From: Nematostella vectensis
Lineage: Eukaryota > Cnidaria > Anthozoa > Actiniaria > Edwardsiidae
Assembly (NCBI RefSeq): GCF_932526225.1
Contig: NC_064043.1
Location: 7,865,501-7,929,500, forward strand
Length of the DNA: 64,000 nucleotides
Reading direction: 5' to 3'
Shown: positions 35,601 through 45,800 of the stretch, piece after piece
Layout of the letters: every line of letters starts with the position of its first letter
Position numbering within the stretch: position 1 is the first letter of the stretch
The notes under the pieces: model-generated
Database searches by the model: none
Seen by the model: the letters and a program-made list of their open reading frames with translations, nothing else
What the model was told of the DNA's origin: nothing
Program-made: the position numbers and the translations under genes

Positions 35601-38195
35601 TTCTTGATTTGAGCAGAATGTTGTTTCAGAGCCTTAACAAATGTTCTTGATTTGATCAGAACGTTGTGCCCAACCCTTCAACGTCCTGTGGCCCGTACAA
35701 ACCAAAGAGTGATAAAAGGTTTGTGCTGCCAGGGGGTTGTGAGCTGCCATCTCTTTATTTCATGACAATTATGATAAACTTGGAATTCTCCTTATTTTCA
35801 GGTAGTGAGAACTTATGCCATTGTATTTTTGTCAAGAATACCTGATAATAGGATTCTCCTTACTATAAGAAGAACATTATGAGTATAAAAAATATTGTTG
35901 ACAGCTTCACTTTTATTTAATCTGACCATCCAGGTACACAAGCAAAGTCAACAAAGAAGTTGACAGAAATAACCATGATACAATTGGTATGTAAGAACTT
36001 CTTTCCTATGATTATGGAGAAAATAAATCTACTATAAATTACTGTACATACTTAGCCCATATGAAACTTTTGATATTTCATATCCCCATCTTAATAGCTG
36101 AGGGCCCCCTTCTTTTTAGTTCCCCCTTAGTGCCCCCTTACACTTGCCCCCCATCTGCCTCCCTGTGAGTCCTCTTTTCCATTAGTGCCTCCCCCTGAGT
36201 TCCCTTTCCCCCTGAGCTCCTCCCCCTGTGTGCCCAGTTTCCCTCAGTACCTTTCCCTGGGGGACTCCCCCCTTAGTACCTCTTCCTTAGTTCCTTCCCC
36301 TGAGTTCCCTCCCCCCTCTATCACCTCTCCCTGCATGACCCCTTACCCTGAGTTCTCCCCATCCCTCAGTACCTCTCTCTTTATGCCTCTTCCCCCTTAA
36401 TGCCCCCGCCCCCCTACTCCTTTGAGCCTCTCTTCTCCTTGGTTCTTATCTTTCTGTGTTCTAGGTATGGTGGTGGTTGATGCCAATGGCAATATGGCAG
36501 GAGGAACTTCAACCAATGGAGCAAGTCATAAAGTCCCTGGGTAAGTGCATCCAACCAGGAAATCCTAGTACGAGGTGAGAGGCAGGTGTTTCCAAAGAGA
36601 GAAAAATTAAATTGTTCTAAGTATTGTCAAATTTCTTCATTATTGCAAGAATCTCTATGACCATTGTCCATAAAGGATCTGCTAGGGTTATTTTATTAAC
36701 ACGGTCATTGTCTTTCTCCGCTCAGAAGGGTTGGTGACTCCCCTATTGCTGGCTCAGGTGCTTATGTCGATAATGAAGTAGGTGGTGCGGCGGCTACTGG
36801 TGATGGGGACGTTATGATGAGGTTTTTGCCAAGGTAAGAGCCACACACAAAGCTTTCATAGACTCAAATTCATTTATTCATCACGCACCTATGATTAATA
36901 AAGGCGGGGGGTTCTTTCTTGAGTGCCAACTTCCAATTAAACAGAATTTCAGCCAATTATGGAGGTGAAGGGCCTCTCTTCTGTGGTAGAGGGGCATGGA
37001 TTTTTCCTGGGATCACACAATAACGTAAAAACGACTTTCCTAACACAAGCACACACGCACAGCATGTCATGGCAGTCGTTGACACAGGGGTGGTCCTATT
37101 GGTTCAATAGAACCACCCTTGTAAGCAAAAGGTATGCTAGTCCTCTGGATAGACAATTGAGACCTTGGAAAACTTGTTGTTTTAATATAAACTGGATTAC
37201 CCTGAACAATGCAGCACAATTGTTTGTTATTTCAATCCCTGGGAGTAGTTTCCTCTGTGCACATTTCCCTGTAAATCTTATTCCATTATGCAGCAAGTAG
37301 CTCATTGTTTTATCAACTGCAGTCTTGTAGCAGTGGAGTACATGCGTCAGGGAAAACCCCCAACACAGGCGGCCCAAATGGCACTTGGTAGGATAGTCAA
37401 GTATTACCCAGATTTTAGTGGGGGCTTGGTGGCTGTAAACAAGCAAGGAGAATATGGTAATTTTCGAGAACTGTACACAAGAATGTGATGTTGCATATAC
37501 TCCCCCAGTACATCTCTGTCGAACTAACTAATTACATTGAATTTTTGTGACATGAAAATTTCGCGACACTTTTTTTTTCGCGTCACTCAAACAATCGCGA
37601 TACCAGATTTTTGGACACTATTCATGGTAAGAAACGAATCTTAAAGCTTTTATATGAACGAGTGACTTGCGAGCCACGAGTAGAAGATGTCGTACTCGCA
37701 CCATAATTATGCTCTCACGTACGATAAATTTTAGTCTTTTACTCATTTTGTGTAAATTACTGCTCTTCGAAAGTAGCCTGGGTTCCAGAAACTGGTTATG
37801 CTTGTTATAGGTGTAATGATAAAATGACCGCTCAGCATTTATTCGTCGCACTAAGCGTTTTGGTTATAGGCCTAATTGATAAGCCCGTCGCTCGGCATTC
37901 ATTCGTCGCGCATTCGGGTACCCGACAGTAGCCTAGTTGCTAGAGACCAGATGTGCCGAGCCATTTGATTATAAACTGATTGATTGGTCAACCGTTCGTA
38001 TTCAACCGACGCGCGTTCGTAGCTTAAGGAACGTTTCTACTTTAGAGAGAAAGTTCGCCTTTAATTATTATTTTTGGATTTTGATATTTTGTTTCAGGTG
38101 CTGCCTGTCATGGCTGGTCTTTCTTCAAGTTCTCTGTCGTGAGTCCCAAGCTTGGAGGGAACGTCACTGTTATACCTGTCAAACCCATTGAATAA
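32659..38195 (+). CDS. AGA: Aspartylglucosaminidase, gene 2
   Basis: Twelve exons: 32659-32779, 33241-33346, 33680-33727, 34108-34220, 34372-34432, 34550-34601, 35660-35718, 35934-35986, 36465-36540, 36726-36833, 37323-37456 and 38098-38195; 342 residues, close to the usual AGA length. It is the more conventional paralogue: signal peptide (1-18), [32 protein letters not shown], the H-D-T-I-G self-cleavage site with T203 as the predicted nucleophile, G-R-V-G-D-S-P, A-A-T-G-D-G-D, and no hydrophobic C-terminus. It probably acts as a soluble lysosomal glycosylasparaginase. It starts 687 bp after gene 1, with identical intron positions and phases. The acceptor of exon 7 has been copied four times upstream (35472-35659). 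Confidence 0.95.
32931..33206. mobile_element. Family 3 MITE, diverged copy
   Basis: Its ends (gaaagggatgcccatcg and ctgatgagcatcac) and 'tatttttaggggt' blocks match the element at 14013-14209. It is about 276 bp long and ends about 34 bases before exon 2 of AGA gene 2, so its sequence supplies part of the region before that acceptor. Confidence 0.65.
33361..33630. repeat. TGTC/TCTG-type microsatellite
   Basis: An irregular tetranucleotide array of tgtc, cgtc and catc units begins within 15 bases of the exon 2 donor of AGA gene 2. The open frames over it are low-complexity artefacts. Confidence 0.9.
35472..35659 (+). repeat. 43-bp array of duplicated exon 7 acceptors
   Basis: Units start at 35472, 35515, 35558, 35601 and 35644; the last contains the true acceptor of exon 7. 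Each earlier unit has 'gatttgagcag' or 'gatttgatcag' followed by codons N-V-V-S-(E/K)-P-stop, against N-V-V-P-N-P-S in the real exon. The decoy exon starts would be 35488, 35531, 35574 and 35617, all in phase 0. Confidence 0.85.
36110..36425. repeat. Pyrimidine-rich simple repeat
   Basis: Loose repeats of 'ccccctgagttccct' and 'cagtacctctccct' fill intron 8 of AGA gene 2 almost up to the acceptor at 36464. The open frame across it is an artefact. Confidence 0.75.
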
Positions 38196-38706
38196 TATAT
38201 CACCGTGCATACAACGCCAACATTACCCAGTATTGCTGGCCACGCCTCGCTCGATGAAACAAAAGACAAAGGAAATGTTGGCAAACTGATTCACAGCACC
38301 TCCCAATGCTGGCCAGAAATGTTGGCTGCTCTTGACATAAATGCTGTCGCTATTCGCAGCGGGATTAACGAGTGTAGACATTCCAAACTTGCTAATCAAG
38401 CTCTACGATCTACACAAAAACAATTCCCGTTTCCAAAGCCTCTTACGTCTCTTAGTCAATGTAAAGCCAAGCTCAATGGAGCGCTCGGCAATAACGGCAC
38501 CTCGAAGACGCAGGTGTTGAGAGCGATGCTCTTGTCCACACCCTCGACTAGGGTCCGCGGGGATGGGTAGAGAACAATTATCGAAGGCTTGGTTCTTTAC
38601 CACCGGAGGCGGCGACTGGGATGTTGTGAGAACTCAGCTACGGCGTTGGTGGTCGGTAGAGCTTTGCTGTCAACGCTACGCTCGGTTGTCTACAAGAAAG
38701 AGGAAA
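38196..38706 (+). other. 3' flank of AGA gene 2
   Basis: Open frames at 38205-38570 and 38563-38787 have no recognisable domain, and I take the stretch as 3' UTR or intergenic DNA. No canonical AATAAA is seen near the stop. Confidence 0.4.
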
Positions 38707-38894
38707 TGTTGGCGAACTGCTTTACAAAACCTCTCATTTGACAGTTCAAAGCAAAGGAAAACTTTTCTCGATTTGATTGACTCGTAAAGGATACGTGACA
38801 TGTTGGCGAACTGCTTTACAAAACCTCTCATTTGACAGTTCAAAGCAAAGGAAAACTTTTCTTGATTTGATTGGCTCGTAAAGGATACGTGACA
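38707..38894. repeat. 94-bp tandem duplication
   Basis: Two adjacent copies differ at about two positions, so the duplication is young. Each contains 'gttggcgaactgctttac' and ends 'aaggatacgtgac'. Confidence 0.95.
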
Positions 38895-39024
38895 AGACTA
38901 CCGGAAGTCATTATTAGTTGAGGGCGGATGTGTGAATCACGGGTATTTGTGCAGGCGGTTTTCCCCCCTTCTCTTTTCTCTCCCCCCTGCCCTGCGTCCG
39001 TTTTTGCGCTCGCCCCCAGAAACC

Positions 39025-39664
39025 AAGATGGCGCCCGATCACCGAACTGAGCGGGTTTACCGCGATAATAACACCGAGTAACGACTGCAAGATGGCGCCC
39101 GATCACCGAACTGAGCGGGTTTACCGCGATAATAACACCGAGTTACGCCTGCAAGATGGCGCCCGATCACCGAACTGAGCGGGTTTTCCGCGATAATAAC
39201 ACCGAGTAACGCCTGCAAGATGGCGCCCGATCACCGAACTGAGCGGGTTTACCGCGATAATAACACCGAGTAACGCCTGCAAGATGGCGCCCGATCACCG
39301 AACTGAGCGGGTTTACCGCGATAATAACACCGAGTAACGCCTGCAAGATGGCGCCCGATCACCGAACTGAGCGGGTTTTCCGCGATAATAACACCGAGTA
39401 ACGCCTGCAAGATGGCGCCCGATCACCGAACTGGGCGGGTTTTCCGCGATAATAACACCGAGTAACGCCTGCAAGATGGTGCCCGATCACCGAACTGAGC
39501 GGGATTACCGCGATAATAACACCGAGTAACGCCTGCAAGATGGCGCCCGATTACCGAACTGAGCGGGTTTTTCGCGATAATAACACCTAGTAACGCCTGC
39601 AAGATGGCGCCCGATCACCGAACTGAGCGGGTTTTCCGCGATAATAACACCGAGTAACGCCTGC
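39025..39664. repeat. 64-bp minisatellite with AAGATGGCGCC, ten copies
   Basis: Copies start at 39025 plus multiples of 64 and are 95% or more alike. Each carries AAGATGGCGCC, close to the vertebrate YY1 site, plus 'cgaactgagcggg' and 'gcgataataacacc'. Confidence 0.95.
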
Positions 39665-39880
39665 AAGCAGGCTAGTTGCACTTTGGCTTTATGCAGCCTG
39701 CGATGATAATGTTATTTTTCGCGCGGTCAAATCGTAAAAAAAAAAAATCGTTCTCCGGTCTTGTTCTTATCTTTTCGCCCTAAGAACGACACAGAAATGC
39801 TTGCTTACACAGGCGACTACAACTGCAGTCGTTCGTCCTATAATCTTTGATTCAACACACACTGCTAATCTCCTGGTAGT

Positions 39881-40183
39881 CGCCCGTAGCCAGGATTTTG
39901 AGCGGGGTTGTTTGTTTTTCCATTTGAGCGGACCAAATTTCCGATATACCCCTCTCCTCGCCTTATTACATTAGGCAATCAATACTTCAAATAAATTCAA
40001 TTTATGGTATAGTGACAAGAATAAAGATTATAATCATAAAAAGATTTTTATAGTCATTTTAAAAACATATTGATGTGCACGGTATATCCAGCCAAACGTT
40101 ATATTTTTTTGTTTACTCTGAGCGGACCTTCAAGCCGGGTAGCCCCCTCCCCCCCCCCCCCCCCCCCCTGGCTACGGGCCTGT
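39881..40183. mobile_element. Family 2 palindromic element, longer copy
   Basis: CCCGTAGCCAGGATTTTGAG at the left and CTGGCTACGGGCCTG at the right are inverted ends, with 'gagcggacc' blocks near both. A poly(C) tract of about 20 bases (40149-40168) lies inside the right arm. Confidence 0.75.
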
Positions 40184-42369
40184 TTCTATTTTTAAGATGT
40201 AGGGGGCCGCCGTTTTTGTTTTCTCTGTTTCATTTTACTTAGCGCTTTAGAAAAAAAGTGCACATAGTTTGAGCATAATGGGATTTTTAGACCTCAAAAT
40301 AAAATAAAAAATGAATTTAACTTTAATTAACCGTTGGCTGGGTAAATGTTGTCTGGGAAAACATTGTACTATCAAGCAAGTATATTGCTATACCTGAATA
40401 CGTAACACATGCCTACTTCGCTTGGGTATCCTGACTTTATCCGTGCTCTGCTGATTTCCAATATACGTACATTGATTTGGTTCATCAAACACTATTTCTC
40501 GCATATGCAAAGGTTAGCCTCCCCCGCAAGCAACGCAATCACGGGTTGTATGCAAAGCCAAAAAGAACCCACAGAAAGCCACTAGGAGATTTTATTATTC
40601 ATACGTTTCTTGTATTTTTATAACAGCCCTGCAGAGAGAAAAATCACGTAATAAGTATTTAATATGTCATCCAGAGGCAATTTACTCTGTAGTGAGTAAT
40701 ATTTGTGTTCCAGATGGATACTCTGACTAACATGAAATATTTTTCCTTTTCAAAGCTAAAGAATACACATACCGCTGGAGATCATTCTGGGTAGCCTGTG
40801 TTTTTCTCAAGAGTTGTAGACCCTCAGTCATACCAAATAAGGATGTGTGAACACAATGAACTGTGATCGGAGCTTCTCGAACTAAACGCTGGAAAGGAGA
40901 GACTACTCATCGTGAATTGGAAATTAGATGGGTGCTGAGGTTATTGAACTGTCGTAGGATAATGTCACACCATTGAGTGAACTATCATTCTCTCGTATTT
41001 GTATCTACGAGGATTCGGTGTCTATAAAAATATTGGTACGGCAATAGAGACGCGAAAGATGAATGTTGGTAGCGTTTCTCGAGGTCAACGCACTCCATAC
41101 AGAAAAATTATTTGATTTTACACCCTAGAAAGCCTATCGTAATGATCGGGATCTGATTGCTACAGCACGAGTGAGTGCAAATCTCATCAGCTGAATCTCT
41201 GGTTAGATTTGTGATACAATTGTCTCGAATCAATCGGGAACAAGGCCTTGGAATCCAAAGCAAAGGTAAGTTGAATCTTTCCATCGTTCGTAAACAAACA
41301 CGTTAGCCTGATAAAACAGCTCAAATCTCTTCGCTTTTTGTTGTTATCTGGTCTCTCTTGATATGCTTCTAGGTAATTTAGTTCATTTCTAGATTTTGAG
41401 GATTTTAACAATTTGTTAATCCTCGGAACGAATCTTAATGTTCAGTTGGGGCGATTGATCGAAGCAATAATCGCATGTTTGATTCCCGATTATATTTTGG
41501 TGATGGTTGACTTGCGATGATGTCTGGCCTTGTGGCCTTTCTTCGACTCTTATCCAAAGTTTAACAGGGCCAATTTAACCCTTACCAATTTGTTGTATAG
41601 ATAACCCCTTTGTTTTTTTTTTCTTTTTTATTTATTTTTATTTCATTGAACGTTGCTGTGACACTGGGTTTGCTGACATTTAATTTGTACGCCATAATCT
41701 GCATTCAATAATAAAAAAATGAAGAACAAATAACTAAGTAACATAGACTCTCAAATCACAACTTCATTAGTGGCTATTTGACCTGTTGCATGGAAAAAGT
41801 TGAAGCTTTGAAAAATATTTCGTATTAAAAGTTGATATGATATGTTTTAGTGACTCCTTCATGCTTCGTAATTAAAAATAAAAACAAATAAACAGAAAGC
41901 AAAACAATAAAAAGCTGAAACCCAGTAATGATTTGCAAGATTTACATAATCGACATAGACATGCTGTTTGGTCGTCAATGACAAGTTTAATTACACAGCT
42001 TTTTCGCCCCCCCCCCCCCCCCCCCCCAACTAAAAACCTTAGGTTTTTAATGCTTCTTCATGATGACCATTAAGTTTCAGGGCTCTTCCTTTGGCCAATT
42101 TAAAATGTTCATTCCCCAACTCAGCAAGAACCACTACCCACCCTTCCCTCCAAACTTTTGCCTCCACACTTATGGGACCACTCTGCCACCCCTTAATTGT
42201 CAATTGGTTCTACAACCAAATGATTGCAGGATATTATGGATCAATCAAATTAGAAGGGTATCTATGGCCATTATTATATGGCTCTGGCATTGCTGAAGTT
42301 TATCTAGTTGTACAAAGTACAGGGTACCACCCTTGGTCTTAAAACTGCCATTTGACTTTCACAAGCAGT
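40184..42369. other. Non-coding upstream of the LIM gene
   Basis: No coding exon is supportable. The first coding exon of the LIM gene opens with an acceptor at 42809-42810, so at least one 5' untranslated exon must lie in or before this stretch; I cannot place it. A poly(C) tract lies at about 42007-42027. Confidence 0.45.
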
Positions 42370-42660
42370 GTGTCTATTGGAAGTTTCTTTGAGGATGTGA
42401 CTGATAATTGACGGTGGATGCCCTGTTAAATAGTGTAGATTCTAATAGATTCTTCTGCCTGTTGTTGGTTAAGGTTTCTGTCTGCCCTATACTGGTGACA
42501 TGGCCGTAACAGGCCACTTATGAAAAATAATGGGGGGCAAAGCCACGCCCCTACCAGTCATTGCCTTATCGTTTTGGAAAATATTGGGGGGGGGGGGCAC
42601 GTGCCCCTAGTTCCCCACCCCCTGCTACCACCCTGGGTGACAATGCTGCTTAAAGGTGTA
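42370..42660. mobile_element. Family 4 MITE with a nested family 1 MITE
   Basis: The sequence matches 7532-7684, but a family 1 element (42501-42635) interrupts it. GGTGACA flanks the insert at 42494-42500 and 42636-42642 as a target-site duplication. The uninterrupted site is visible at 7666-7672. Confidence 0.85.
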
Positions 42661-42823
42661 TGTATGCTATTAGGACACTTCATAAAAATGCACACTCTCA
42701 AATCAATTCATATTTGATAAACAATTTTATATCATCCAATGGGGGCTTTCTGACATTCTGAATGGTCAAGAGTCATGTAAACTATCTAAAGTCCTTTTTT
42801 ATCTCTCTAGAGCACCTAGCACC

Positions 42824-45800
42824 ATGGCTGAAGGATCTTCCAGCCCAACTGGATTAAAGTCTTCACTTTCAGCTAATGGTAAAATGACTCTGATGGTGTC
42901 TATTCATGATTCCTATTATGTGTAAATTTCTATAATTTGTATGATCTTGAAATACTTTGTTTTATCATTTCATTAGTTTATAGCACTATAGAATTAACAT
43001 TCTCCTAATTGGGATTTTATCATAAAAAAATACCTAGTTTCGTTTATTAGATTTGATTATAATCTACTAGAAGAGCCCCTTTAAGTACCCCCCTAGGGTG
43101 GGGGGGTAAGAATAAGATTGAAGTTGAAGGTGGTGAGTTTATCTTATGTTAGTTAAGATGGGTGTCTAAAAATATTTTGGTGACATGGAATGTGCTATTT
43201 TTTATTTGTTAGATATTGACAAACCACTCAAAAAGCCTGGCAAGCTGTCCTTAGAATTTCTCAGTAAGTTTGAATCTGATCCAGCATTGCCCTCAGGAGC
43301 TGAGGGAGGTTTGGCACCAGGCTCCAGTGGTGATGTATCCAGATCAACTGAGAATGTAAAGACCAAGACATCTCACGTTCGTATTTCGCTCCCTGAGAAA
43401 GACATGAGTAGTCAAGAGGAAGTTATGTCTGAAGATGAGCAAGATGACAAGCATGAGAAAAAAAGACGTTCAAGGTGGAAGCTTCCAAGTTGGAAGAGGG
43501 TGAGGAAATTCTTCAGCCGTAAAAAAAATCCCAAAAGAACAAAGTCCTGTGAAGATCTACCAGAGGAGACATACAAACCGATTGGAGCAGCCATTGGAGA
43601 GAGATCAGGGGCCAGCAACCTTCGCTACAGAGCCAAATCAGACCCGATGCTAGGGTCTGAAGTAAAGAAAAGACCTGCTAGTGTGGCTGTTGCTTCAGTG
43701 CATAAAACAGAAGTAGCACGTACTGTTAGTATGCCTCCTCCCGTTTTTAAGGTAAAATCAGTGTTGTGCCTTCCGCAGTGGGAGGGTTTATTCTTTCCAT
43801 GCTCTCGAGCCATTTTAAACTTGTAAAGGCACAAGATGCCCTCTCATACCCAAAATGAAAGAAAAAAGTAAGCAGACATTCACAAGGGAGTTTTCCCCCA
43901 TACTACAAAAAGGGGATTGTTGCTTCCCACCCTTCACAAAGTACATAGTTTCCCTCCCACCTATTAAAAGGGGATAGCTGTCCCCAAAAGGGGAATTTTC
44001 TCCACACCCTGCAAAAAGGAGGTAGTTTTCCCGACCCTACAAAAAAAGAAGTTTCCCCACCTTACAAGAAGAAGGTAGTTTTCCCACCCTACAAAAAGGA
44101 GGTAGTTTCTCCCCACCCTACAAAAAGAAGGTAGTTTTCCCCACCCTACAAAAATGAGATTGTTGCTCCCCACCCTACAAAAAAGGGGGTAGTTTTCCCC
44201 ACCCTACAAAAAAGAAGTTGGATTCCCCACCTTACAAAAGGAGTAGTTTTCCCCACTCTACTAAAAAGAAGTTGGTTTCCCCACCCTACAAAAAGGAGTT
44301 GGTTTCCCCAACCTACAAAAAGGTGGTAGTTGCTTCCCACCCTACAAAAAGGAGTTGGTTTCCCCATCCTACAAAAAGGTGGTAGTTGCTTCCCACCCTA
44401 CAAAAAGGAGAAAGTTGCTCCCCACCATACAAAAAGGAGTTGGTTTCCCCACCCTTACAAAAATGAGGTAGGTTTCCCCACCCTTCAAAAAGAAGGTAGT
44501 TGCTCTCCACCCTACAAAAAGGAGGTAGTTTTCCCCACCCTACAAAAATGAGGTAGTTTTCCCCCACCCTACAAAAATGAGGTAGTTTTTCCCCACCCTT
44601 ACAAACAGTCACCACTCATCATTTTAAAGCTATACTCACAGTATTACTCATGGGGTATTTGTTTCCTTCATGCAAATCAACCACTTCAAGGTTTGCTTCT
44701 CATGGAAATTACACTGAAATACAGTGCAAAGGGTACCCCTAATAACAAGACAAAATTATGTACTTCAAAACGCATGCCATTTTTCTCTATCACTGCTAAT
44801 ATGTAGCATTGTTCTGCAGAAACCAGATAGCCTGTTGAAGGAGCTTAAAAATCGACAAGGTGGCAGCCATGAAAACATGCAGGAGGAGGAGGGGCTAGAG
44901 GTGCAGAGGGGACCTACCAAAGCGGCCTCCCTCCCTACACTGTACTCACCAGTATATGGTTCATTTGAGACTCTTAGTGGTGGAGCGGAAGGTATGTGGA
45001 CGGGAAGTGCTTGGGGTGGTGAGGGGGAACTTTACTCACTCTTTGGAGATACTTCATTCCCAGAAATAAGGGACATTAGCCAGCGGTTTCTCTGGGCTCA
45101 CATTTTGCTAGGCCCGCGAGAAATAACAGCGGTATCACAAATAAAAACGAGATTCCGGCCAGCACAGGGGCTTCCCTTTTGTTGTTACACTAGAAGTTTT
45201 TAATCAGGTTGACTAAAATTCCAAATAAAAGTAGTATTAGCGGTATTTAAACGTGCAAGGGGCATATCTGTTTTGATACGTCCGATGATAATGGAAGTGC
45301 GGCAGTCTTGCTGAGGTTGGAAAACATCATATGCGCAAATTTAAAAAATATATATTTTAGAAAGGCTTTATGGTTCCCCTGTGTCTATCCCAGAAAGCCG
45401 TGGGGCCGTTTAAAAACAAAATGGAGAACGGACGAACGGAGAGAAGTTGTTCTTGCGGAGCGCACCGTTTTCCTTACTTCAGTCTGTATCTTAAAGACAA
45501 CAATAATGGTTCCTGAACTAGGCATAAATACATCAAATGTTATTTCTTTGGGAACAAGAAGCGACGGGGGAGGAGGTATGTAGAAGGCTAGGGCTTGTTA
45601 TTTCTTGTATGAACCTAAATGGAGTTTGAATATGACGTTGAAATTTACAACTCTGTTATCATCTCTCAGGTGCTGTGGACTTTGATACGCGCGCCAACAC
45701 ATCTGTAGAAAAACTACAAGCAGCTCATGATAAAATCAAAGTAAAGCCCAAACATCGACGCCCCCCTTCACGTGTTAGGACCTCATCACAAGTCTCAACA

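Noticed and set aside
38205-38787. Two + strand open frames after AGA gene 2
   Set aside because: No domain or splice support; position fits 3' UTR or flank.
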